Of a stretch of 64,000 bases of DNA, positions 31,837 to 40,586 are shown one piece after another. The stretch spans positions 1-64,000 of the forward strand of contig NZ_PJIL01000013.1 in the NCBI RefSeq assembly GCF_002929335.1, written 5' to 3'. The position numbers were made by a program, and so were the translations under genes. This stretch comes from Arthrobacter sp. Y81 (lineage in GTDB: Bacteria > Actinomycetota > Actinomycetes > Actinomycetales > Micrococcaceae). The number at the start of each line of letters is the position of its first letter. The first letter of the stretch is position 1. Under the pieces are notes generated by a model. That model made no database searches. It saw only the letters and a program-made list of their open reading frames with translations, and was not told the DNA's origin.

Positions 31837-33336
31837 TCAGGGGACAGGCTCCGACTCTCCGGCAGCACCGGCGTCGACTGCAGTGGCGGCCGCGTCCTTG
31901 CGCACGGCGAGCACCTCCTGGAGCCAGTAGTAGGAAGCCTTGGGCGTCCTGGCCAGCGTTTCGAAGTCAACGTGCAGGAGACCGAACGGCTGTTTATAGC
32001 CGGCGGACCATTCAAAGTTGTCCAGCAGCGACCACACGTAATAGCCACGAAGGTCAATGGACTCCGCCTCGCCGCCCGGGGCTGTGGCCTCCAGCGCTGT
32101 GGCGATGTGCTGGGCAAGGTAGCGCAGCCGCCGCTCGTCGGGAATGATGATCCGGTCCGCGGCCCTGTCCCGGACCACAATGTCCTCAAAGCTTCCCCCG
32201 CCCTCGGTAATGAAGACCGGCGGCAGGTCCGGGTAGCGTTCCGCCATTTCACTGAGCGCCACCGCCATGTATTCGGGCTTGATGGGCCAGCCGTAGGCGG
32301 TTGTTTCGGCGTCGGGGAAGGGGGCGATGTGGAACGGGGCCCCGGGTGCGCTTCCGCTGAGGTCGTCCCCCATGGCCTCCGCCATCCCTGGCGGAACTGC
32401 TCCCTCGCCGGGCCCGGCGGCAACACTCGTGGGCATGTAGTAGTTCAGGCCATAGAAATCCATGGGCTGGGAGATAAGTTGCATGTCTTCGTCGGAGGGG
32501 CTGAACGGGGTGAAGAACGTGGCGGCCCGGATGACGTCCGGGTACTTGCCGAGCAGGACGGGGTCGGCGAACAGCCTGTTCTGGAAGACGTCCATGAGCC
32601 CCGAGCTCAGCTTGTCCAAGGGATTGCTCGAGGCGGGAACCATGGGCGAGTACACATTAGTCATGCCGATTTCGCCCGGGACTTTCGCTGCTCGCAGCGC
32701 CTGCATGGCCAGGCCGTGGGCAAGCAGCTGGTGATGGACGGTGGGCAGGGCCTGCAGGAGCTGCGATTCGCCCGGCGCATGAAGGCCCAGCGCGTAGCCG
32801 TTAGTGGTCACTGTGGCCGGTTCGTTAACCGTCACCCAGCGGGCCACCCTGTCTCCATAGGCCGCGGCCGCAATCGCGGCAAACTCACCCAGCCGGTAGG
32901 CCGTGTCCCGGTTCATCCAGCCGCCGGCCTCGTCCAAGGGAAGCGGCGTGTCCCAGTGGTAGAGGGTCACCATCGGCGAAATACCGCTGGCGAGCAACAG
33001 GTCCAGCAGCCTGTCGTAGAAATCGAGCCCCGGCCTGTTGACCGGGCCGCTGCCGCCCGGCTGGATCCGTGACCAGGACAGTGAGAACCGGTAGGAATCG
33101 ATCCCCAGTTCCTTCATCAGCGCGATGTCTTCGGGCATGCGGTGGTAGTGGTCGCAGGCAATCACGGGGCTGTGGTCGTCGACGATCGCGCCGGGCTTCT
33201 TCGCGAACACATCCCACCCTGACGGTCCGCGGCCGTCTTCGTCGAGGGCACCCTCGATTTGGAAGGCGGCGGTTGCAACGCCCAGGGTGAAGGACGGCGG
33301 GATCTTGGCGGCCATGTCCTTGGCGGAAAAGTTCAT
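31837..33336 (-). CDS. GH1 beta-glucosidase
   Basis: A 499-residue family 1 glycosidase. The acid/base Glu is in VTVNEPATVTTNGYALG and the nucleophile Glu in PVFITEGGGSFED, where GG replaces the more usual NG. Other marks are FTLGVATAAFQIEGALDEDGR (substrate loop, first 35 residues), DSYRFSLSWSRIQPGG, PLYHWDTPLPL-like VTLYHWDTPLPL and GYYVWSLLDNFEWSAGY. It cleaves beta-glucosides or beta-galactosides; no sugar transporter is directly next to it. The last 25 residues are an Ala/acidic tail. Start preceded by AAGGG. It converges with the App1-type gene, with a short imperfect hairpin between. Confidence 0.94.
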   Translation of the reverse strand: MNFSAKDMAAKIPPSFTLGVATAAFQIEGALDEDGRGPSGWDVFAKKPGAIVDDHSPVIACDHYHRMPEDIALMKELGIDSYRFSLSWSRIQPGGSGPVNRPGLDFYDRLLDLLLASGISPMVTLYHWDTPLPLDEAGGWMNRDTAYRLGEFAAIAAAAYGDRVARWVTVNEPATVTTNGYALGLHAPGESQLLQALPTVHHQLLAHGLAMQALRAAKVPGEIGMTNVYSPMVPASSNPLDKLSSGLMDVFQNRLFADPVLLGKYPDVIRAATFFTPFSPSDEDMQLISQPMDFYGLNYYMPTSVAAGPGEGAVPPGMAEAMGDDLSGSAPGAPFHIAPFPDAETTAYGWPIKPEYMAVALSEMAERYPDLPPVFITEGGGSFEDIVVRDRAADRIIIPDERRLRYLAQHIATALEATAPGGEAESIDLRGYYVWSLLDNFEWSAGYKQPFGLLHVDFETLARTPKASYYWLQEVLAVRKDAAATAVDAGAAGESEPVP

Positions 33337-33458
33337 CGGCTTGACCCTTATGTAGTTACCGGGTGGTGGATTGATATTAGTGCACGGTCGCGTCTGAGCC
33401 GAAGAGAAAATTCCTTGGCACGCCGCAGGCCTCGGCGGGCCCCGGGGCTGAGCCGGGG

Positions 33459-33764
33459 TTACTTCCGGCCGCCGGCAAGCAGGTAGGACTCCTCGAGAAG
33501 TTCCGCCAGCTCCTCCACATCGATTCGGTCAAGCCGGACCAGGACAAGCTGCGGCGAGCGCTCGTGGTGCGGAGTCCAGAAGTACGTGCCGGGATCCGTT
33601 CCGGCGAGCGCTTCCCGTTCCCCCGTCTTGACGGTCAGGACACCGTCTTCCCAGATCCTGGCCATGAGCGTGCGGGCAAACCATGCAGGCTGGTTCCAGC
33701 TGGGCCGCTCGGTGACGCCAGGCTGAGCGAGGCAGATGCGCCGGACGTCCTCTTCGCCGGCCAT
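33459..33764 (-). CDS. MmcQ/YjbR family DNA-binding-fold protein
   Basis: A 101-residue CyaY-like-fold protein of the MmcQ/YjbR family. It shows VRRICLAQPGVTERPSWNQPAWFA, WEDGVLTVKTGEREAL and the end QLVLVRLDRIDVEELAELLEESYLL, all standard for the family, whose function is poorly known (double wing, possible DNA binding). It starts six bases after the PAP2 stop, so the two are likely co-transcribed. Confidence 0.85.
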   Translation of the reverse strand: MAGEEDVRRICLAQPGVTERPSWNQPAWFARTLMARIWEDGVLTVKTGEREALAGTDPGTYFWTPHHERSPQLVLVRLDRIDVEELAELLEESYLLAGGRK

Positions 33765-33770
33765 TCTTCG

Positions 33771-34553
33771 CTAGCTTTCCACCGTATCGGCCTTGGACAG
33801 TTCACCGGTGATCTGTTCGCCCGGGACGCGGGCCGTGCGCCAGGTATCCACGGCGATGACGGCTCCCAGCACCACGAAGGAAATGAAGAGTGAGGCCAGG
33901 GCGTCACTGACCCAGTGGTACCCGAGGTAGAGCCGGCTCACCGAGGCCAGGACGATCCCGACGGCGGCAGCGGCGAAGCCAGCCACGGCCGGCCAGGTGC
34001 TTTGGCGTCGCGAGAAAATGAGGAACGCGGTGACCAGGAGGAAATCGCAGGCACCGAGCACATGCCCGGAGGGGAAGGAGAACGTGACGTCCGGACCGAA
34101 CAGCATAAGGTCCAGGGGCGGCCGCTGGCGGCCCACCGACCGACCGATGATCTGGGCCAGCGCCACGCCCGTGAGCATGGCTCCGGCCAGCAGCAGGGGG
34201 CGCCAGGCGTGCTTGGCGGCGAGGCCCCAGGCCACCGTGACCACCAGGATGATGATGGGGAGCGCGACGGGTCCGAAAACGATCGCCAGGAAGATCATCA
34301 CGGCGGTGAGCGGTTCCGAGCGCTGGCCCAACAGCCATGCCCGGGCGGGTTCGTCCATGCCCGTCAATCCGTCCCTTCCGAGGACATCCGCGAGAGTCAG
34401 CACGAATAAGCCGGCACCCAGGACCATCAGGGTCAGGGCGATCCGGTACAGGTTTTTCCGGGACGCTGCACTCATGTACCGCTCTTCGACCACGAATTTG
34501 TCGTGGAAGACCCGCCACCAATGGGGCGATTTCCGCGATTGATCTTCAGCCAT
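33771..34553 (-). CDS. PAP2-family membrane phosphatase
   Basis: A 260-residue integral membrane phosphatase with about six hydrophobic segments. The three PAP2 motifs are present: IGRSVGRQRPPLDLM (motif 1), FSFPSGHVLGACDFL (motif 2, PSGH) and SRLYLGYHWVSDALAS (motif 3 with the catalytic His). Likely substrates are lipid phosphates such as undecaprenyl diphosphate or phosphatidate. The N-terminal 27 residues are a cytosolic charged stretch, and an internal start at MSAASRKNL cannot be excluded. Divergent from the AlkC gene. Confidence 0.9.
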   Translation of the reverse strand: MAEDQSRKSPHWWRVFHDKFVVEERYMSAASRKNLYRIALTLMVLGAGLFVLTLADVLGRDGLTGMDEPARAWLLGQRSEPLTAVMIFLAIVFGPVALPIIILVVTVAWGLAAKHAWRPLLLAGAMLTGVALAQIIGRSVGRQRPPLDLMLFGPDVTFSFPSGHVLGACDFLLVTAFLIFSRRQSTWPAVAGFAAAAVGIVLASVSRLYLGYHWVSDALASLFISFVVLGAVIAVDTWRTARVPGEQITGELSKADTVES

Positions 34554-34698
34554 TTAACGCCCCGCCTCAGCAGTCCTGAACGATGTTCTCCGCTGAGATT
34601 ATCCCGGTTCCGCCGTTTTGGCTCGCGGCGGACCGCTGACAGCCTGGGCCCTGACCGCCGGTGGCCGATCAGGCCGGCCGCCGCGGTAGCCTGACTGG

Positions 34699-35814
34699 AT
34701 GGGTGCCATGAACGAACTGATCGACCGGGCCGCCGTCGGCCTGCTGGTCCGCGTCCTGACGGACGCGTCGCCCGGCACGTCCTGGACGAATGTGACGGCT
34801 GCCGGCGGCGCGCTGGACCATCTCAGCCTCCGCGGCCGCACGGACCACGTCAGCCAGGGACTCCTGGCGGACATCGCCGGGGCGGCCGGCCCCCGGGGGA
34901 AGTATCCGACGGCGGCGCGCATCTTCCGCCGCGCCCTCAAGGACGCCGACTTCACGGGTTGGACCCTCTGGCCCGTCACGGAAACGGCCGTGACTCTCGC
35001 CCTCGATTCGACGGAGTCCGGCGATTTTGACGACTGCCTCCGGCTTCTTGCCGAGCTGACTCCACGGCTGACCGGGGAGTTCGCCATCCGGCGGCTGCTT
35101 GCCGCCGACCTGGACCGGGCACTCGCCGTCGTGCTGACCTGGACGGCCCATCCCGACGAGCACGTCCGCCGCCTCGCCAGCGAAGGCACCAGGCCCTACC
35201 TTCCCTGGGCTGTCCGGATCCCCGGCCTGATCGAGCGGCCCGGGGCCACCATTCCCATCCTTGATGCCCTGTACCGGGACCCGCAGGAGTATGTCCGGCG
35301 TTCGGTGGCAAACCACCTCAATGACCTGGCCCGCCACTCCCCCGAAGCAGTGCTGGCAGCGGCTGCCGCCTGGGCCGCGGAACCGGACGGCAACACGCAA
35401 TGGGTGATCCGCCACGGACTGCGCACCCTGGTCAAGAAAGCCCACCCGGGCGCCCTGGCCCTGCAGGGGTTCGCTCCGGCGTCGCTCAAAGTAACTCCGC
35501 CGAGGCTGGACCGGAGCGTCGTGGAACTGCCGGCGGACCTCGCCTTCGAATTCGAGATCTCAAACACTGGGTCCGACCCTGCCAGGCTCGCTGTGGACTA
35601 CATCGTGCATTACATGAAGGCGAACGGCTCGCAGTCGGAAAAGGTCTTCAAGCTGGCGGCCCTGACCCTGCACCCCGGCGAAACCAGGACGGTGTCCAAG
35701 CGCCACGCCTTCCGGCAGATGACCACGCGGGTGCACCACGCCGGCAGCCATGGCCTGGAACTCCAGATCAACGGCGTCAGATACGCGCACACCCAGTTCC
35801 TCGTGGAGACCTGA
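34699..35814 (+). CDS. AlkC-type DNA alkylation repair protein
   Basis: A 371-residue alkylpurine glycosylase-like protein. Residues 1-260 are HEAT-like helical repeats of the AlkC/AlkD superfamily, with the AlkC signature HPDEHVRRLASEGTRPYLPW and the repeat YRDPQEYVRRSVANHLNDLA. Residues 265-371 form an Ig-like beta domain (LKVTPPRLDRSVVELP, FEFEISNTGSDPARL, HPGETRTVSKRHAFRQM, LELQINGVRYA), which is what distinguishes AlkC from AlkD. AlkC removes 3-methyladenine and related lesions, the Ig domain helping to hold the duplex. Start may be ATG 34699 or ATG 34708, the latter with GGATGGG before it. Confidence 0.88.
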   Translation: MGAMNELIDRAAVGLLVRVLTDASPGTSWTNVTAAGGALDHLSLRGRTDHVSQGLLADIAGAAGPRGKYPTAARIFRRALKDADFTGWTLWPVTETAVTLALDSTESGDFDDCLRLLAELTPRLTGEFAIRRLLAADLDRALAVVLTWTAHPDEHVRRLASEGTRPYLPWAVRIPGLIERPGATIPILDALYRDPQEYVRRSVANHLNDLARHSPEAVLAAAAAWAAEPDGNTQWVIRHGLRTLVKKAHPGALALQGFAPASLKVTPPRLDRSVVELPADLAFEFEISNTGSDPARLAVDYIVHYMKANGSQSEKVFKLAALTLHPGETRTVSKRHAFRQMTTRVHHAGSHGLELQINGVRYAHTQFLVET

Positions 35815-35875
35815 CCCGGCAGCCTCCGCTACCGGCGGACCCCGGCGATTTACCACCGGAGGTATAAAATGTGAT

Positions 35876-35926
35876 TTGACTCACAAGATTACGGCCGTTA
35901 TGCTCAATTCGTTGTTAGCGCTAACA
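35876..35926 (+). promoter_or_regulatory. Promoter with LacI-type operator for the sugar ABC operon
   Basis: TTGACT (35876-35881) and TATGCT (35899-35904) are separated by 17 bases and match sigma-70-type -35/-10 elements. The perfect palindrome tgttagcgctaaca (35913-35926) lies over the expected start site, with the central CG typical of LacI/GalR-family operators. The leader from here to the GTG at 36125 is about 200 bases. No LacI-family gene is adjacent, so the repressor is elsewhere. Confidence 0.8.
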
Positions 35927-36124
35927 TATCAATCATCCTTGTGGAATCAAATCCTGGAATCCGCCCACGCGGCGGGTCCAGGCAACGAAGTACTTCTGGT
36001 GACGGATCTCCGGGTCAGGCACCAATCGACCGGATCCTTCCGGCCGGCCCCCGGCCGGGAAGCGCAGATGCCTCCCGGCTCAGTACCAATTCGCGGACTG
36101 TGTTGTCCGCGGAAGGAGATAAAC

Positions 36125-37249
36125 GTGAGAATCAAGAAACTCCTGGGCGCACTCGCCGTCGTCCTCGCAGTCACAGTGGGGGCCACAGGGTGCGGAAGCC
36201 GGGGCGGAGCGGCCACTCCTTCCGGCAGCGCCGATGCAGCGGGCTCGCTCGTGGGCATTTCAATGCCCACCCAGACCTCCGAACGCTGGATCGCGGACGG
36301 CAAGAACGTCTCCGATTCGGTCACGAAACTGGGCTACAAGGCGGACCTGCAGTTCGCCAATGACGACATTCCCACGCAGGTCTCGCAGATCGAAAACATG
36401 CTGACCAAGGGCGCCAAGGCCCTCATCATTGCGGCCATTGACGGCACCACGCTCACCGACGTCCTCGCCAAGGCGAAGGAGCAGAACGTGAAGGTGATCG
36501 CCTACGACCGCCTGATCAACGGCACACCGAACGTGGACTACTACACCACGTTCGACAACTACACCGTGGGTGTCCAGCAGGCCACGTCGCTGCTCACCGG
36601 GCTTGGCCTGGTTGATGCCAGCGGCAAGAAGGTGGAGGGCAAGGGCCCGTTCAATGTGGAGCTCTTCGCCGGCAGCCCGGATGACAACAATGCCAACTTC
36701 TTCTGGACCGGCGCCATGGACACGCTCAAGCCGTACCTGGACGCCGGAACCCTGAAGGTCCCCAGCGGACAGACCAAGTTCGAACAGGCAGCCATCCTGC
36801 GCTGGCAGGCCCCCGTTGCCCAGAAGCGCATGGAGGACATCCTGACCGCGGCCTACAGCTCCGGCACCAAGCTTGACGGCGTCCTCTCCCCCTATGACGG
36901 CCTGTCCATCGGCATCATCTCCGCACTGACCAGCACCGGAGGCTACGCCAAGGGCAACCTTCCGATCGTTACCGGCCAGGACGCAGAGAAGGGCTCCGTG
37001 AAGTCCATCATCGCCGGCGAGCAGTACTCCACCATCTTCAAGGACACCCGCAAGCTCGGTGAGCAGGCAGTGAAAATGGTTGACGCCGTGCTGAAGGGCC
37101 AGCAGCCTGAAACCAACGACACCGAGACCTACAACAACAAGGTCAAGGTGGTCCCGGCCTTCCTGCTCGAGTCCGTGATCATCACCAAGGACAACTACAA
37201 GCCGGAACTGGTTGATTCCGGCTACTACACGGAGGCAGACATCAAGTAG
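36125..37249 (+). CDS. Monosaccharide ABC transporter substrate-binding lipoprotein (ChvE-like)
   Basis: A 374-residue extracellular lipoprotein. The start is GTG with AAGGAG seven bases upstream; a signal peptide ends at Cys23 (VGATGC lipobox). The periplasmic-binding-protein fold of the ChvE/multiple-monosaccharide group shows in LVGISMPTQTSERW, ALIIAAIDGTTLTDVL, VKVIAYDRLINGTPNVDYY, VELFAGSPDDNNA, VLSPYDGLSIGIIS and PIVTGQDAEKGSV. It heads a three-gene transporter with an ATPase and one permease. Family members bind aldoses such as glucose, xylose, arabinose or galactose; the sugar is not decided by sequence. Promoter and LacI-type operator are visible upstream. Confidence 0.93.
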   Translation: MRIKKLLGALAVVLAVTVGATGCGSRGGAATPSGSADAAGSLVGISMPTQTSERWIADGKNVSDSVTKLGYKADLQFANDDIPTQVSQIENMLTKGAKALIIAAIDGTTLTDVLAKAKEQNVKVIAYDRLINGTPNVDYYTTFDNYTVGVQQATSLLTGLGLVDASGKKVEGKGPFNVELFAGSPDDNNANFFWTGAMDTLKPYLDAGTLKVPSGQTKFEQAAILRWQAPVAQKRMEDILTAAYSSGTKLDGVLSPYDGLSIGIISALTSTGGYAKGNLPIVTGQDAEKGSVKSIIAGEQYSTIFKDTRKLGEQAVKMVDAVLKGQQPETNDTETYNNKVKVVPAFLLESVIITKDNYKPELVDSGYYTEADIK

Positions 37250-37348
37250 CAGCCGTACCGGGTGCGGCCGGGCCGGGTCCCGGCCGCACCCAACGGGGGA
37301 CACTGCATCCGCAGGAGTCCGGCTCTGACAAGTCATCGGGAAATCACC

Positions 37349-38878
37349 ATGAACGTACCTATTCTTCAAATGCGGGGAATCACCAAAACCTTTCCCGGGG
37401 TGAAAGCCCTCCAGGACGTCACCCTGGACGTGAACCGCGGCGAGGTGCATGCCATCTGCGGTGAAAACGGCGCAGGTAAATCCACCCTTATGAAAGTCCT
37501 CTCCGGTGTGTATGCGCACAACACCTTTGAAGGCACCATCCTCTTCGAAAACGAACCGTGTGACTTTTCCAGCATCAGCGACAGCGAAAAGCGCGGCATC
37601 GTGATCATCCATCAGGAACTGGCACTGAGCCCTTATCTGTCCATTGCCGAAAACATCTACCTCGGCAACGAGCTGGCCAGGAACGGCTGGGTGGACTGGC
37701 GCAGGACGAACCTCGAAGCCGCCAAACTGCTGGCACGCGTCGGGCTGAGCGAAAACCCCGTGACCCCGATTCAGCACATCAGCGTCGGTAAGCAGCAGCT
37801 GGTCGAAATCGCCAAGGCGCTGTCGAAGGAAGTAAAGCTGCTCATTTTGGATGAGCCGACCGCGGCGCTCAACGACGAGGACTCCGACCACCTGCTGGAC
37901 CTCATCCTGCATTTGAAGGGCCAGGGCGTCACGAGCATCATCATCAGCCACAAGCTCAATGAAATCCGCAAGGTCGCCGATGCCGTGACCATCATCCGCG
38001 ACGGCAAATCGATTGAGACCCTGCGGCTCGACCAGGGGCAGATCACCCAGGAACGCATTATCCGCGGCATGGTGGGCCGCGACCTGGAAAGCCTGTACCC
38101 GGACCGCAAGCCCAGCATCGGGGAGGAAGTCCTCCGCATTGAAGACTGGACCGTGCAGCATCCCCAGGATGCCAGCCGCACGGTGGTCCACAACGCCAGC
38201 CTGAACGTGCGGAAAGGCGAAGTCGTCGGGCTGGCCGGCCTCATGGGCGCAGGCCGGACCGAACTGGCCATGAGCGTCTTCGGCCGGACCTATGGACGCG
38301 CCGTTTCCGGCAAGGTGTACAAGTACGGCAGGGAAATCAACACCGCCACCGTTTCCGATGCCATTCAGCACGGGATCGCCTATGCCACTGAGGACCGCAA
38401 GCACTACGGCCTGAACCTGATCGAAGATATCAAGCGCAATATCTCGATGGCAGCCCTGCACAAGCTCGCCAAGCGCGGCTGGGTGGACAAGAACGAGGAA
38501 ACCACGGTGGCCAACCGCTACCGGAAGAGCATGAACATCAAGGCGCCCTCCGTGGCAGCCATCACGGGAAAGCTCTCCGGCGGGAACCAGCAAAAAGTCG
38601 TGCTGAGCAAGTGGATGTTCTCAGACCCCGACGTGCTGATCCTCGATGAACCCACCCGCGGCATCGATGTCGGGGCGAAGTTCGAGATCTACACGGTCAT
38701 CGCCGAGCTCGCAGCCGAGGGAAAGGCCGTGATCGTGATCTCCTCCGAACTTCCGGAGCTCCTGGGTATCTGCGACAGGATCTACACCCTGTCCGCAGGT
38801 CACGTCACTGGCGAGGTCCCTATCGCCGAGGCCACCCAGGAATCCCTCATGCACTTCATGACCCAAGAAAAGGAATAG
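37349..38878 (+). CDS. Monosaccharide ABC transporter ATPase (GguA/MmsA-like)
   Basis: A 509-residue protein with two ABC ATPase domains fused, as in all sugar importers of the RbsA/XylG/GguA class. The first has Walker A GENGAGKSTLMK, signature HISVGKQQLVEIA and Walker B LLILDEPTAAL; the second has a degenerate Walker A (GLMGAGRTELAM, usual in this class), signature KLSGGNQQKVVLSKW and Walker B VLILDEPTRGID. Start MNVPILQMRGITKTFPGVKAL is the family start. It lies 99 bases after the binding protein and five bases before the permease gene. Confidence 0.95.
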   Translation: MNVPILQMRGITKTFPGVKALQDVTLDVNRGEVHAICGENGAGKSTLMKVLSGVYAHNTFEGTILFENEPCDFSSISDSEKRGIVIIHQELALSPYLSIAENIYLGNELARNGWVDWRRTNLEAAKLLARVGLSENPVTPIQHISVGKQQLVEIAKALSKEVKLLILDEPTAALNDEDSDHLLDLILHLKGQGVTSIIISHKLNEIRKVADAVTIIRDGKSIETLRLDQGQITQERIIRGMVGRDLESLYPDRKPSIGEEVLRIEDWTVQHPQDASRTVVHNASLNVRKGEVVGLAGLMGAGRTELAMSVFGRTYGRAVSGKVYKYGREINTATVSDAIQHGIAYATEDRKHYGLNLIEDIKRNISMAALHKLAKRGWVDKNEETTVANRYRKSMNIKAPSVAAITGKLSGGNQQKVVLSKWMFSDPDVLILDEPTRGIDVGAKFEIYTVIAELAAEGKAVIVISSELPELLGICDRIYTLSAGHVTGEVPIAEATQESLMHFMTQEKE

Positions 38879-38883
38879 CGAAC

Positions 38884-40197
38884 ATGTCCGCCCTACGAGA
38901 ATCCCTTGGCTTCCTCACAAGCCGCCTCCGCCAGGTTGGCATCTTCGTCGCCCTGATCCTGATCGTCCTGCTCTTCCAGGTCCTGACCGACGGCATCCTG
39001 CTGCAACCGCAGAATGTCACCAACCTGGTGGTCCAGAACAGCTACATCCTGATCCTGGCCATCGGCATGGTCATGGTCATCATTGCCGGCCACATCGACC
39101 TCTCCGTGGGGTCCATCGCCGGCTTCATCGGCGCCGTATCAGGTGTGATGATCGTCCACTGGGGCTGGGCGTGGTGGATTGCCATCCCGGCATGCCTGCT
39201 CGTCGGCGCCCTGGTCGGCGCCTGGCAGGGCTACTGGATCGCTTACGTTGGAATCCCCGCGTTCATCGTGACCCTCGCCGGCATGCTCATTTTCCGCGGA
39301 CTGACCCTGATCACGCTCAAGAACCAGCAGATCACCCCGTTCCCTGCCGAACTGCGAGCCCTCGGCGGCGGCTTCCTCCCCGATATCTCCGGCGGCACCT
39401 CCGTGCTCGAATGGCTGACCGTCATCCTGGGCGTTGGAGGCACGGCGGCCATCCTCTTCCAGGCCATCAAGGAACGCCGCGTCCGCCGCAAGTTCAACCT
39501 CGAAAACGAACCCATGGCGTGGTTCGCCATCAAGACCGGGTTCATCGCCCTGCTGATGCTCACCATCACCTTCCTGCTCGCCAGCTACCGGGGAACACCC
39601 ATCGTGCTGATCGTGCTGGCTGTCCTGGTCATCGTCTACTCGGCGCTCATGAACAACAGCATCTTCGGCCGCCATACCTATGCAATCGGTGGCAACCTCC
39701 ACGCCGCCGAACTTTCAGGCATCAAGACCAAAGCAGTGACGTTCCGGCTGTTCGTAAACATGGGTGTGCTGGCCGCGCTGGCAGGCCTCGTGTTCACGGC
39801 CCGCCTGAACTCCGCCCAGCCGGCCGGCGGCACAGGCTTCGAGCTGGACTCCATCGCTGCCGCTTTCATCGGCGGTGCCGCAGTACAAGGCGGTATCGGC
39901 ACCGTGGCCGGAGCCATGGTGGGCGGCCTGATCATGGGTGTGCTCAACAACGGCATGTCGATCCTCGGCCTCGGCACCGACTACCAGCAGCTCATCAAGG
40001 GCCTGGTGCTCCTCCTTGCCGTCGGCTTCGACATCTTCAACAAGAACCGCAGCAGCGGCGGCGGTTCGGCCATCGGAAAGCGGTTCAAGCTCAGGACGAC
40101 ACCTCCTGCCGGTGCCGAAACCAAGGAACCCGCCCAGGACCGCCCGGTGGCTGTGCCCGCCGGCACCGAGCAGGCAAGCGCCGTCCGCAACCCCTGA
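38884..40197 (+). CDS. Monosaccharide ABC transporter permease (GguB/MmsB-like)
   Basis: A 437-residue permease with about ten membrane helices, longer than RbsC-type permeases because of an insertion around residues 150-230 (FLPDISGGTSVLEW, a cytosolic basic loop KERRVRRKFNLENEP) that is characteristic of GguB/XylH-like proteins. Family motifs: LVVQNSYILILAIGMVMVII, GHIDLSVGSIAGF (the conserved DLSVGS), FGRHTYAIGGNLHAAELSGI (the coupling loop) and GGIGTVAGAMVGGLIMGVLNNG. The last 40 residues are a polar, Pro/Ala-rich cytosolic tail. Third gene of the operon. Confidence 0.94.
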   Translation: MSALRESLGFLTSRLRQVGIFVALILIVLLFQVLTDGILLQPQNVTNLVVQNSYILILAIGMVMVIIAGHIDLSVGSIAGFIGAVSGVMIVHWGWAWWIAIPACLLVGALVGAWQGYWIAYVGIPAFIVTLAGMLIFRGLTLITLKNQQITPFPAELRALGGGFLPDISGGTSVLEWLTVILGVGGTAAILFQAIKERRVRRKFNLENEPMAWFAIKTGFIALLMLTITFLLASYRGTPIVLIVLAVLVIVYSALMNNSIFGRHTYAIGGNLHAAELSGIKTKAVTFRLFVNMGVLAALAGLVFTARLNSAQPAGGTGFELDSIAAAFIGGAAVQGGIGTVAGAMVGGLIMGVLNNGMSILGLGTDYQQLIKGLVLLLAVGFDIFNKNRSSGGGSAIGKRFKLRTTPPAGAETKEPAQDRPVAVPAGTEQASAVRNP

Positions 40198-40246
40198 CCC
40201 GGTCCACGCACCGGACGCCCTGCCCAGTCAGAGAAGGACAGCCCGC

Positions 40247-40468
40247 ATGCCCCCGCCAATGGAGCAGACCGATGAAGCACCGGATGACTGGCAGCTGCTG
40301 ATTGGCAGCTGGGTGGAGTTGCGCCACGAGGGCCGGATAGTCCGCACCGGCGAGGTGGAAGACGCCACCGCTGACTCATCCGTGCTGTGGCTGAAGTTTG
40401 ACGGCAACCACGGCCGCCAGCTGGTGGCCAAGGCCGACGGCTACGAAATTCGCCGGATGGGCCGCTAG
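40247..40468 (+). CDS. Small hypothetical protein (73 aa)
   Basis: Starts MPPPMEQTDEAPDDW with GAGAAGG nine to twelve bases upstream. It looks like a small beta-barrel: WVELRHEGRIVRTGEVEDA, then SSVLWLKFDGNHGRQLVAKADGYEIRR. No membrane segment. I recognise no named family, though the composition fits a small cytosolic regulatory or SH3-like protein common beside actinobacterial genes. It is followed by a strong bidirectional terminator. Confidence 0.7.
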   Translation: MPPPMEQTDEAPDDWQLLIGSWVELRHEGRIVRTGEVEDATADSSVLWLKFDGNHGRQLVAKADGYEIRRMGR

Positions 40469-40503
40469 GCAGGAACAAAAGCAGGATCAGCGGCCCTGAC
40501 AAC

Positions 40504-40553
40504 AAAAGGGAGGCCGACGGCGGCAGTCACATGCCGCCGTCGGCCTCCCTTTT
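40504..40553. terminator. Bidirectional intrinsic terminator
   Basis: Twenty-two-base perfect arms (40504-40525 and 40532-40553) with a six-base loop (gtcaca). The ends are aaaa on the left and tttt on the right, so each strand yields a GC stem with a short U-tract. It ends the transporter transcript on the plus strand and the aldo/keto reductase on the minus strand. Confidence 0.93.
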
Positions 40554-40586
40554 CGGTGGTTCAGTCCGTTGTGTTTCCGGCGCTGC

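Noticed and set aside
36260..38593. A 777-codon open frame on the minus strand opposite the ChvE-like and GguA-like genes
   Set aside because: Both plus-strand genes have complete domain motifs and good starts, so the antisense frame is a shadow.
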